Shown here piece by piece: positions 11,001 to 21,675 of a stretch of 64,000 nucleotides of DNA. Both the position numbers and the translations under genes were made by a program. The notes beneath the pieces are model-generated. The model was not told the DNA's origin. It saw only the letters and a program-made list of their open reading frames with translations, and did no database searches. Each line of letters opens with the position of its first letter. Position 1 is the first letter of the stretch. The stretch is from the NCBI GenBank assembly GCA_003864495.1, contig ML133386.1, positions 558,001 to 622,000 of the forward strand, given 5' to 3'. The DNA comes from Nemopilema nomurai. Taxonomy: Eukaryota; Cnidaria; Scyphozoa; Rhizostomeae; Rhizostomatidae.

Positions 11001-14000
11001 GAATGCGAAGGCGCACCTTGTTCTTGTGCAGGACCCGCGGGGCCACGCGCATGAACACCATTGGCAGCTGCTCCCCCGTGTCGTTGTCGACCACTTGCAG
11101 GACGCAGCTCTGGATGTTGACGTACAGTCGCGGTACGACCAGCACTGGGCTGTCCACGAAGAACACTTCCCTAAACACCAAATAAAATTCCATCTGCAAA
11201 TTCCATTAGTAAAGTATTATCTTACTTTCTAATCATGTCATTTCCCCGAAAAACAATTTAGACGCTTTTTTCACCCCTTCATTTACCGACCAAGCCCCTG
11301 CTCGACTCATTTTCTCTTCGTAACTAATCAATCTTTTCATCATCTTTCAAAATCTCCGTAATTTGAATGCGCTAATTTATTCACTTTTCAAACTCACATT
11401 TTCTTGCTTTTCCAACTCATACTCTTCCGTCTTATTTCACTTCATTGAGGGTCAAATTGTTGTGGCTCAAGTCCGTAATGGATTCAGTCGCTAGTTCATT
11501 CATCCGAACTTTCGTTTATCCCTTAACCTTTGCTATTTCATTCGTTCGTTCGTTCATTCATTCATTCATTCACTCATTTACTCACACTCACTCACTCACT
11601 CATTCACTCACTCATTCACTCACTCATCCACTCATTCACTCGCTCATCCACTCACTCGTCAAATCACACACCCTTTCATGCATTTAACTTTAAGGCCTAC
11701 AGTTCTGCAGAAGACGACCCATAAACAGAATGAGGGTATAGACGACATTTTTGCCGCTGTTCGTTGGCTGTAGCTCTAATGTCTATAAAAGGTAGACGTT
11801 AAACAATATATTCAGTTGCGGGTAGACACGAAAGATTCACAAACCTAAAGACAATGAACCAAGAGTTGACTGGCTGTTCGGGGTATCCACCATTGTAATC
11901 TGCGTACGCAATTCTCGTCCACTCGTCTTTGCTGAATGGGAATATTGAATAGAGCTCGGGATCTGTCCTGAACAGTTCGCGGAAAATTTGCAGCGCGAAC
12001 GACTCGCTGTTAGGCTCAATCAGCTTCATTATCGCCTTGAAGCTCTCTGTAACAATCTTATTGTCTTCTGAGTCTGGGAAGGAAAGAACACACCAAGATT
12101 ACCGTTAGCTAGCTGTCATTAAAGTGCACATTTGCATTGCACGTGAGCAATAGTGGCCTTGTAACAGCACCCTCGAATACATACAGCCAATCCAAGTTAA
12201 CACTGTTTCATGAAATTGCATACTTAAGAACGTGAACTTGATTTGAAGAATGCTCTATTAAACATGTGAAATGAACGAAATCAACCAGAAGTAGACCGAA
12301 CACAAGCCAAACCGTGACCTTATTTGAGCATGACAAGGAGGGGCGTGGCCCTCTACCGTTGGCTCCTTGAAGGAGCTGTAGAGCTCTGGGTGTTACTGGT
12401 GATAGTGGTTAGCAGTCAAAACAGTTTTATGCGGACAATTAATACAACACAATGCAGTACAACAATTCCAAACAGACCTAGCTCGCGTGCATTGCCAAGC
12501 CACCTGACGTAACGCCCCCTTAAGAAGGCCTGTATCTTCACAGCGGCGTTGCTCCTTCGTGTCTCTTCACCAACACTGTCTTCGCTGCCAGATTCCTCCA
12601 CAGCCACCTGCTCTCCTTCTTTGCTAACATCCTCTGCATCTATACAGTGCAAGTGCTGCCTTGAACATAAAGCTGCCTCGTATTTGAGAGCGTTGATTGC
12701 AAACGAGGTCTCTTTTGTAAATGCCTCCCCCATCTCTGCCTTCACTATGGTTGTAAAACTGGAGAACAGTTTCTGCAAAGTGAGAGTTTTCAGCATCAAA
12801 AGACAGTTTTTAATAAGATCGATATTTATTATAAGGGTCGCTGAGGCTAGAGTGGCGTAATAGACAAAAATCGAAACAGCTCTTTGCGATGACAAACTTC
12901 GTAGAACTGGCCTATGAAATACAAGATCACTAATTCAAGCTTGGTATAAAATCACAGGTTGGAATTGGATAGACATAATTATCAGTTGGACGAGTGATAG
13001 ATTAAAAGGAACGAATAAAAACAGATCCAATCTCCAGCAGCCTAGATGGCTTGTCAAAGCTCCTCACTCCGGAAATGGAAAGAACGGAAAATTACTTCAA
13101 AATGTCGTGAAAACGTTTGGTTGGATTCGTCCTCGCTTTCCAGCTCGAACTTCTTATCCCTAGTCGAGTTGCTGAATGACGTCATAATTTCGGTGAGTCC
13201 CAGCAACGTGTTGGCTGCGTGTTGAGTGAAGCTGATGCTTTCCTGCAAAACAGAAGCAAGACTTAGGGCGGAGAAGGTTGATGAGTTATAACCTGAGAGG
13301 CCAACTGGTACATAATGGAGGGCGCTGTTGCAAATTGGTTGGTAGATGCGGAGTATCACAAGGGCCTAAATACAGTCTGCTTGTAGCATATTACATACTA
13401 CTGATATCCAATAAACCCACTCGAACCCTCCTTATAAGCATTACCCCATTAGCTGAGTCGTGTGCAAAATCAATGCTTTTAATTCTCAATAAAAAGGAGC
13501 CTGTTTTTTGCTAGACTTGAAAATGCCAATATTCATTCTGAAAATGCGGGCTCCACTCTACATAACTAAGTATTCGATACCAAGGCTGACTTGATAGACT
13601 GATTATCCATAAAGAAATTCTCCAAAATGCTAGCCAGACGAACTTGTCTTACCCTGGTGAGGTACTGCATGATGAGATCCTCTTCGCCAAACACGAACGA
13701 AGTTTGCGAGCAGATGTCGATGTGGTAGCCAATCGGGGCTTGAATCATGAACCTCAACACGTGACGCCTACGTGCAATCCAGCAATGCACAATTACACAC
13801 TCAGACAGAATTACAGAAGTCAGGAATTCTAATCGAATTCAATAAGGGGAGAGAGGGTAGGAACAGAGACATACTTCTGTCGTCCTCTGCGTTTTCGTTG
13901 CAAAATTAATGACATTTCAAACCCAGGTGAGCCAATTTTAAGGGGAAATAATTTGGATTTAATATCAAATAACCAAGTATAATTAATATTGAAAAAATGC

Positions 14001-17000
14001 TCACAGTTTTGTCAGTTCGTGGATATTGTTTTTCAAGATGGAGAAGGACATAAATTCCTCACTCACATTCTAAGATCATAGCGTTCTAAGGCCACTGTAA
14101 GAAAGCGTAATACACACCCAGGTGGCAAGGTTAATACAGCCCCTTTTATCCCTGTGGTTTTGATTCGCAAAGAAGGTAGTCCATTAACAAGACTCTTCCA
14201 GGAATATGGCTCTGCTATCAACAGTCCAGGGGGCGGAGCATTCTGGGGGATTTCTTTCACGGATTTTTCTTCAGCCTCTGAAAACAGCAAAGCATAAATT
14301 TAGATGGTATTATCAACAAATAAAATCATCGCAGAACCACAACACCCAGGCTAAATATTGCCGGAAGCTTAAAAAGCTCTACGGTATTACGAAATAGAAA
14401 ATACCAAACTGGCACGCACCTTGACTCTCCTTTTCTTTAAGAGACGGATATGTTTGAACCAGAGGCTCGAACCAACGAGAGAACGAGGCAAACGACACTA
14501 GCAGCTCTATTTTCGATAAACTATCAACAAACAGGAAAGGCATCGGAGCATCGGAAAGAGGCAAATGCGATCCATACGCAGAAGGGCTGGCTACCGATGG
14601 GTTTCGTCCGGAGGGGGTCGGGGCGATGTTGGAAACAGCCGGATTCAAAACTGATCGCCGGTTCTTGTCGCTCTTTTGGTCCGCATTCTACAAATAAAGC
14701 AGAGATGGTTATAAACCAGTCACTGCTGCGGAGGAGCGCGCATGGGAAGCGCTTTGACATTGATGCGGTTAGGTATTTAAACATTTTCAATAAACTTGAC
14801 ATGTTTCACACAGTGAAAGTTTGAAATAAGTCCATTTTCAATAACAGAATTGGCAGATTTTGATTAGACTTTAAGGAAATTGCTTTTGCAGAATTCTATA
14901 GAAAACACACAGTTTACACCAACCTTTAGCTCCGAATGACCTTTGTAGAAACTGTACGTCTGCGACTTGTGAAACACCCACAGAGTACTAGGGGGAAAAC
15001 AGCGTATTGATGGCAATACTTAAGAATAGGAAAAAAGCAATATCTCTACTTAAATGATGGTTCACATCTTCTTAATTACAGATCAAATGTTCATTTAAAT
15101 GGGAAAGGAATGATTGTAGTGGTGTGTGTTCTTACTTGAAACATAGACAAAATTCGTCGTATTCCATCCACAGCGATTCGACATTTTCTTTCTTATCTCC
15201 ATCTTTGCCTTCTTCCTCATTTTTCTCAGCCTCGTTCTCCTCACTCTCCGCGGTAACCTCTGTTTCAGATTTGGGCAATTCGATTTCTGGAATAACTTCA
15301 TTTAGCTCTTTCTCTTTCATAGTTTCCTTTGCTTTGTTTTTCGATTCCTTTGGATCCTTGACTTCCTTCTCGGACACTATAATGGCAAAAGCGAGGGAGC
15401 TCAAAGAAGGGGCTCTTGGGTCAATACATCATTCACGTATATACCATTCTATTCAAATGGCTCATGAAAAGCTGGAAACTATTGTACTCGAGGGTGTAAT
15501 GCAGGAAAAGATTCCAACTTGACCAATAGCAATCAACACGAGATTTCCGAACAACTGGCACAACCACAGGCAGTTTTCTTTTCACAATTATAAATTGATC
15601 CGCGAAAAGAGGTATGAAAACTTTCTCGAAAGAAAAAAGCAGGAAGTAGATGAAAAGGCATACAAGATCTTTCGAACTTTGATGACTTCCTTCCTCTTGC
15701 AGATCCAAGTTCGTTTTTGCTCGAAGCGACCGAGACCTTTCTGCTCGCCTTTTTCTCCATCGAATCTGCTTCAGCGAGGTTGCTTTTCCCGGAATTGATG
15801 CGCTCCTTCTTCAAGTGGCTGCCTGACTTCGAATGCGTTGCCTTTGCAGCATCGGCAACGGGTTTTTCTTTTTCCATGCCGTCAATCTGGACATCGCTGC
15901 TGATCACTGGTTTCACCTTGGTAGGACTCTGATAATGCAACGAAAAACCACTTACAGCCCACTAGCAACTTGTGAAGGATGAAACATCTCATTTCACTCC
16001 CAAGAAAGAATACAATAAGCAAGTCTACTTGGACCTTTCATGAATCAAAAATCATGGATAGACCCTTTTAAGGTACGGACTGCATTGGGTTCACAACGAA
16101 GCCATTACAGGTGCTGGCATGAAAACATCCAACTGGAATTATTCTGTTTGAAAAATATTACCATAAATATCTACATAACACTTAAAGGTAACGTTGAATA
16201 CCGATTGCTGGCTCTCTCCTGCCTTCACCGGCTCTTGTTCCTTTGGCAAATCGTCGCCATCCATGTTTCCCTCCTTTGGACTGTCCGCACCAACCCCACT
16301 GTCTTCGTCTTGGTCCAGGGCCTTATCCTCCTCCACAACGCTGTCCATCGGTATTTCTGGCTTGAACTTTTTCCACTTTACGGGAGACCTGGGGAGCGTG
16401 GGGGTTTGGGGTTAAAGTAACCATCCTGATAAGCTTAATACTAACGAAGCCTGTTTTAAAGCTGAGCTTATTGCTTGAAGCATGATTTGATTTAATTGGA
16501 ACATTAGTCTAAGGCTAAAAATCCCCCTTGAAGAAGATAGCTTTCTTCTAAAGTTTTAGTTGTGAAGCAGTTGATTTTTACTAATAATCGAAATAAGACA
16601 GGATTTTTGGAGGTGGAACACAACGGGGAACTATTTTCCAAGAATAAAAATCAGCTGCTTTATGCAAATACGCCCTGGTCGTGGAAAGAGTGTTCGAAGC
16701 ACAATGAACTATACTTACTGCACTCTGCTAACGGGAATAGGACTAACGCGGTAGTTGATGAAGGGCGAAGCAATCTCCACGAACATTGGTGGCTTGGGTG
16801 GGTCTTTGTTCAACGGGGGCTCCACTATTTGCGTCTTCTTCTTCTGGCGAATGAGCTTCCATCTCGGAATGGGCACAGGGGTCGGTGGGGCGACAAGTGG
16901 ACAGTTTCGCACCATCATCAAATGAACTGGGTGAGGATGGTTGTGGGACAATCCAGACAGTCGAAGCTTCTCAGAGGCATCGGCCTAGAGGGAAATTGAT

Positions 17001-20000
17001 CGGTTGTTTCAAGCAAATGAGACAAATTGTTTCTAGGCTGGTAGAGACATTTTGCAAGAACGAGTGGACCACAGATAATATAGCGCCAGATTGCAGAATA
17101 ATAATTGTTGCGTAAATTATAGAGTTATCTTTAAAGAGATTTACTGTGTGCAGCTAAGAACTGTTGCACTTAGGACAGAGCAAACAGGCCAACGGCAGGT
17201 CAAGGATCACCGAGGATTTAACATTACAGAAAAACTACAAATGTCTGGTTTCAACATTTCAACACAAGTAAAGTCGGTTCTTTACCATTTCACGAAGTGT
17301 AGAGATACGCAGAGGTTTCTTCAGCGGAGGAGAATAGCTAGCGAATATGACGTATTCCGGTTCCGTGTTCAGTCGTGCTTGAGTATTGCTCGCAAGGCTG
17401 GCTGAAAAATTGGAAAACATCATGCATTTACATGGAAATATTGAAATGCGATTTTATTTGAAGTTTCCAATGAAATAATAATACTCCTTGCGATGTGCCT
17501 CGAAATTAATTCGCGTTGGCAAAGAGGTTACCAAGTGAGGCTTATATTATCCTTGATTGTGCTAACAGCAAAACAGTATCGTGAAGTAAGTAACATTATT
17601 TGGGCTGTGCTAGCTTGGAGATATGGGTGGTCCAAGGCTAATATTTGTTTAAGAAAATTAATGTATTTAATTTAATACCCATGAGGCTAAATGGATAACT
17701 AGCAGTAGTACCCATGTAACTGCATGTTAAAGGATACATGTACATTTCTGACAAAGCATAAGAACACAAGATGAATAAACATGGGAGCATTCAACTGGGT
17801 ACAAAAATCCATACACAATTGGAATTAAACACAAATAACAAATGCAGAAAGTAACAATAGGAAATACAATAATGAAGATCCAAATTTAGATAGAAGGAGA
17901 AAAACCTTTTTCTTTTGATTTTCCATCTTTCTCTCCCTTGTCTTTATCCTTTTGTTTCTCATTCCTTGCTTTTTCATTTTTGTCTTTTGTGTTGGATTCT
18001 TTGCTTTCCTTCTCCTCTTTCTTCTTCTGTGGCTCTTTTCCTTCTTTGCTTTCCTTGATTTCTAACTTTACAAGTTCCTCTTTCTTTCCCTCCTCTTCTG
18101 TCGCAATTTTCCCTTCCTTTTCTGTCATTTTTGACTTGCTCTCAGATGTCCCTAGCTTCCATTTTGGCAGTATTTCAAGTAAAAGGTTCCAGATTTCCCC
18201 AGTGTGTCCATACCTCAATGGAATGGGCTCAGGAAGCCATCCAGTTAGGCAATGGATTATGTTGGCATCACCCATTTCACTAAAGTCATAGCCGCCTGCA
18301 TAGCTACAAATTAAGTAGATAGTTTGGTTAGCTGAGAAAGGCTAACTTTTCTTTTTAATAATAATGTATGGTATACCTAAGCATCTAGTTGTCAATATGT
18401 TTTGAAGTGTTATGAACAACATCACAGAGTGCGGGAAAACTGCTTTGCAAGAACAACATTGTTCTGCTTGCCAGCTTCCACATTTCATCATAGTACATTC
18501 TGTAACTTACAGTTGAATCCATTAGTTGTATGTTACCTTTGCTTCAAAATGCACTGTTTATAAATGCTCTTCTCATCAAAAAAATAATCTTTTAAAACCT
18601 AAAGCAATTCTAAATCTAAAAATGCATAGAAAAATAAAATGTATGCAACAGTTCTTAATTCATATGGATTCTTTATTGCAAAAATGCCAAAAATGGATTT
18701 AATGTAATCTTAAACCACTTTAAAGTTAGAGTTAACAGTATTTATCAATTTAGATACAGTAGGGCAAAATCTTCAAAACAACTTACTCTAGGGAAGCAAC
18801 TTTTACGAGAGCTTTGCTAAGGAGCAAAGGCCAAAGTTCATTTTCTTTTTTAGTTGTTGGCAATAAGACACACCCCTTCTCATCACAGGGAACAAAGTCA
18901 TCAACTGTTATCTTTCTCCAACAGCCCTAGTCAGAAAGCAATAGCAACAATGAAAAAGCTTATTGCAATTATTTATAAAATTAAAGGAACATCAATAAGG
19001 AATACTTTTGCTAATTTAATATTATTTAGCAGCATTATCTACATCTGAAGAAGAGCTGCTTCGAAAAATTGCCATCCAAACTCAAAATTTGACTGTACTT
19101 AGATAATGCATAACATTTTGGTTACAAGTTTTCATCAGGGAAAAGCTGCATGCAAAAAACCTAGTTTTTAAAATTTAGAAATTAAAAAGCCTTTTGTAGT
19201 ATTTATTGTCTAAACCAACTGTGTAAGCAATGATCAATAACTAGAAAAACATACCATCCAAAATATCTTCAAGCAATATTTTCCCCCAGGATTATAAAGT
19301 GGAGCAGATGCATAGCGACTATTTGGATCCTTAGGCCAAATATGGTGCCATGGTTTCCATCCGGATAATTCATCATTGAATATTTCACTTTCTTTATTAA
19401 GCTTGGTCATTTTTGACTCCTTAGTGTCTCTTTGCTCTTTAGACGATTTTGCTTTCAGCATGTTCCATGATGAATCACACTCTCCTTGATTCAGAATTTT
19501 TACCAGGGTGGATATTCCAGATATGATCCATCTCATGAGCTGAATCAGAAAGTATTTTTAGAAGGGTGTGCTATTTGAAGTCTTTGTGGGTGATGATATT
19601 TTCATATAAGCCATTATCTGAAAGGATTCATACAATATTGCATCACATAGTGCTGTCATTATGAAAAGAAACAAGATACAGGAATGAATGCACAATTTAA
19701 GCAAGAAATATACTTAAAAACTGGCTTTTGATAAATAAATTTGAGTTAAATGCTTAAATATATACCTCACTGTCTGTAACATCGTCAGCACATGAGGAAA
19801 GCATATCAATATCTTTTCCTCTCATGGTTTCACCATCTACCATGATTGGAATCTACAATGGTAAATGTGGATTCCAAATTGCAAATTAAATCAAACATGG
19901 ATTACAAACAACCAAGCTGATTTTTCCATGTTTTTGTCTTCAACAAGTGCACAGAGCAAATGCTTTTTCTTCTAAATTTAAGAATAGCAACAACATAAAA

Positions 20001-21557
20001 CAAAACTGAATAGTGCATATGCACATTTTGGTAAAAAACTCCATTATGGCCAACAATTAAAATATGAAGACAATACTGAGAACTTGCAAAATATCTATCA
20101 GTTGAAACGGAGCAAAATAAACATATCATTATTAAAAGCAGACCTTTCCATCTGGAATGATGTCCTGAAATCTTCTCCAGCTGTGAACCTTTTCCTTTAA
20201 AGAACTAGGAAGCTCTGCTCTACCTTCTGGTTCCTCAAAAAAGTGCTGAGTAATGAAAAATATACAATCGTCTTAACAACTTAATGACAAACCAGAGTAC
20301 CAAATGATGCCATAATTGATGCCATAAAAGAAAAATGAAAATTGGCATTTATGCAGATATTACCATTGATGTTCCTGGACTACGTCCTTTCTGCTCTATC
20401 CTTACTCTATGTCCAGTGTCCTAGAATGGTAAAAAATGAAGATCAAATTTAGCAGATGTGCTTTGCAAACATATTTTAGACACAACTAGGAAATTCATCA
20501 CTAGCTGCCTTTGAATAACATGACATCCTCACCCATTTCTCAGCAGCAATATCCTGGTCGCTCCATTCTGGCCAAACAGGAATTGGCACTTTGCCAATCT
20601 TTCTCCCCTTTTCATCCTTCTCAAATATGGGAGGTATTGTTGTTGGTGGCCTATGAAAACATGCAGTAATACATTACTTGGCTCATAACAGATGGAGAAC
20701 ACAGATATGACAAGTCAAACAGATTCATATTAAAACTGGCAGCACTTCATATCAACCCAGACTTCAGATACAGAATCAAATTTTATGTAATAATCACCTG
20801 AAGAGTTATTATTTAGTAATTAAAAACAATTGTGCGACTTTTACCTCTCAAGTAGTCTAGACAAACTTTGTCCAGGATGAATGCCACTTTGTATAGAAAT
20901 TCTTCTACGCATATTTCTACTTCTGCTCATGACTGAAGTTAATTTTGCCAAATTGATCAGCCAGAACCTTTTTAACACGCCCTTACTCAATTTGAGACAG
21001 ATGGTCATTGGGAAAATGATTATAAATTTGACGGTTAAACCGTCTGTTTGAGATGAGTTTTTTGCTGGATAATCATTTGGTGAACCGCATGCAAAATTAT
21101 GGCACATTTGTAAAGAATTTATGATCTCATTAGTTGGAAAGCCTACTTTTATCAAAAGGACTTAGAAAACACTTAGCGATGCCTAATCGTCTCGTTTTTT
21201 TTGCAACAATTCGCATTTCACTTTGTCGTTGAATAAAGGTTCATAAGAATTCTGGATTAGTTTGAACAAAGGTAAAAGTTACAAACGCTGATTGTTGTGC
21301 GACTGTCATCTGTCACGATTACGGTTGAAAATGCAAAATAACGTTTTTAAAATATACAAGCCTTAGGAAACTGTGCGGATTAAGGAAAGATTAAGTTCCT
21401 CGTTAACATTTGATAACATCTAAACTTTAGGACCAAAAACCGACAGCCACTTCATGATAAAAAAATACAAAACGGATGCGACTTACTCCTGGTGCTTCTG
21501 TGCTGCAGATGCAACCCTTTCACGGGATTCTTTCTTCTTTGGAGGCTTAGATCCCAT
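5094..21557 (-). CDS. ADGB: Androglobin: chimeric calpain-like / circularly permuted globin protein, complete (35 exons)
   Basis: Reconstructed on the - strand from ATG at 21557-21555 to TAG at 5096-5094. The 35 exons sum to 5496 nt (1831 aa plus stop; human about 1667 aa) with consistent phases throughout. Order: basic N-terminus (KPPKKKES), calpain-like domain (about 60-370), K/E-rich linker, middle domain (CPLVAPPTPVPIPRWKLIRQ), permuted globin helices (about 930-1100), IQ motif (KIQAFLRGRYVR, 1135-1146), globin helices A-B (about 1160-1205), beta-rich segments with EQPVNSWFIVFR, KFRLRLIG and TKEIRDYYLPN, then a charged coiled coil ending in KGKKK. Androglobin is a ciliated-cell and testis protein needed for sperm formation in mammals, and its globin domain binds heme. 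The exon map is in the four domain entries below. The exon 2 acceptor is the least certain boundary, and several donors are weak (GTTTTT, GTCTGC, GTATTC) but phase-correct. Confidence 0.96.
6352..6607 (-). mobile_element. tRNA-derived SINE in an ADGB intron
   Basis: On the - strand the element starts near 6607 with a tRNA-like head: a perfect A-box (TGGCTCAGTGG) and a perfect B-box (GGTTCGAGTCC). An unrelated body of about 150 bp follows. It ends in a (CAAAT)n-type tail at about 6377-6353, seen on the + strand as repeated GATTT. The T-stem and anticodon stem pair poorly, so this is a retroposed tRNA-like element, not a working tRNA gene. It sits in the intron between ADGB exons 32 and 33, in the same orientation as the gene. 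Confidence 0.75.
8030..8093. repeat. Dispersed repeat, copy 1 (ADGB intron)
   Basis: A 64-bp stretch starting GGGCCCTGCTAGAGCCTTGT is matched base for base by 50221-50284, 42 kb away. Copy 1 lies in the ADGB intron between exons 30 and 31, within a GC-rich segment (about 7900-8140) unlike the AT-rich surroundings, so the whole segment is probably one mobile repeat of unknown class. Confidence 0.8.
11538..11665. repeat. (ATTC)n / (ACTC)n tetranucleotide microsatellite
   Basis: TTCG and TTCA repeats pass into a CACT/CATT mixture over about 125 bp, in the ADGB intron between exons 21 and 22. Open frames on the + strand here (Ser/His/Thr/Leu-rich) are artefacts of the repeat. Confidence 0.92.
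11845..14277 (-). other. ADGB: ADGB exons 17-21: circularly permuted globin domain split by an IQ motif
   Basis: Exons on the - strand: 14277-14118, 13767-13653, 13242-13096, 12772-12478, 12073-11845 (residues about 915-1231). Exons 17-18 carry LPPGRHVLRFMIQAPIGYHI. Exon 19 holds FTQHAANTLLGL, with His1015 at the distal E7 position, and SRHFE, with His1054 at the proximal F8 position. Exon 20 continues helices G-H and ends with the IQ motif AAVKIQAFLRGRYVRW, a calmodulin-type site. Exon 21 gives helices A-B in canonical globin form (FRELFRTDPELYSIFPFSKD). The order E-H, IQ, A-B is the known permuted androglobin layout. HFE joined to KLFSSF has the same residue count as the human protein, so no exon is missing there. 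Confidence 0.92.
14420..17401 (-). other. ADGB: ADGB exons 10-16: middle region and acidic linkers
   Basis: Exons on the - strand: 17401-17286, 16984-16719, 16388-16202, 15928-15664, 15376-15136, 14987-14924, 14687-14420 (residues about 447-915). Exon 10 (YVIFASYSPP) and exon 11 (NCPLVAPPTPVPIPRWKL, FVEIASPFINYRVSPIP) match conserved androglobin blocks. Exons 12-14 are acidic, Lys-rich and poorly conserved, ending at the conserved WMEYDEFCLCFK. Exon 15 gives LWVFHKSQTYSFYK. Exon 16 starts with a Ser/Pro-rich stretch and ends with MPFLFVDSLSKIELLVSFAS, the conserved lead into the globin region. The exon 12 donor (GTATTC) is weak but keeps frame. Confidence 0.88.
17906..21557 (-). other. ADGB: ADGB exons 1-9: N-terminus and calpain-like domain
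   Basis: Exons on the - strand, 5' to 3': 21557-21487, 20925-20845, 20650-20533, 20420-20364, 20245-20144, 19852-19766, 19539-19255, 18926-18787, 18303-17906. They encode residues 1 to about 446. Recognisable blocks are PIPVWPEWSDQDIAAEKW, HFFEEPEGRAELP, LMRWIISGI, GWKPWHHIWP, GCWRKITVDDFVPCD (268-282), ENELWPLLLSKALVK and NIIHCLTGWLPEPIPL. His331 occupies the calpain His position. The aligned catalytic Cys position just before SELMRW is Asp here. Exon 9 ends in a run of about 90 Lys/Glu/Ser-rich residues (KDKNEKARNEKQKDKDK), a low-complexity linker also found, with different sequence, in mammalian ADGB. Confidence 0.9.
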
Positions 21558-21661
21558 TTTAATTAGGCATACGATTTTGCATGACCTTTTGATCTACTCA
21601 GATAAGTGTCGCCATGTTTTTTACGTTGGGACTGGGGCGAGATAAACAAAGTTTCTATGCC

Positions 21662-21675
21662 GTTGCTATGAAACC
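21662..21675. promoter_or_regulatory. Possible RFX X-box upstream of ADGB
   Basis: GTTGCTATGAAACC lies about 105 bp upstream of the ADGB start codon and resembles the X-box (two half-sites of the GTTGCC type around a short AT spacer), with four mismatches, mainly in the second half. A further half-site, GTCGCC, is at 21608-21613. Androglobin is a ciliated-cell gene in mammals, so an RFX/FOXJ1 input would fit, but the match is weak. Confidence 0.25.

Larger units (their letters stand above)
5094..11170 (-). other. ADGB: ADGB exons 22-35: beta-rich modules and C-terminal coiled coil
   Basis: Exons on the - strand: 11170-11017, 10615-10425, 10125-10044, 9874-9757, 9431-9286, 9180-9091, 8945-8840, 8675-8545, 8411-8355, 7616-7521, 7113-6993, 6079-5959, 5604-5424, 5303-5094. 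They encode SPVLVVPRLYVNIQSCVLQV, NGYTFVAEARSG, KFRLRLIGATEPLP, VSIQVSTSKADVYIRLD, HKYIIQAVVLRDSWPLSQSQ, KPNWVFRVVSDAST and KKDTERQDQIKAMKAAWEAE, each matching mammalian ADGB in order. The end is a charged coiled coil (ELREGVLRDRENDRIARNLE) and a basic, Ser/Pro-rich tail (TPSPTRGRKSPRSKSPKEKG). Confidence 0.92.

Noticed and set aside
12890..12930. Extra small ADGB exon between exons 19 and 20
   Set aside because: An acceptor-like TTTCATAG is present, but its phase fails, and joining exon 19 directly to exon 20 already gives the same residue spacing as human ADGB.
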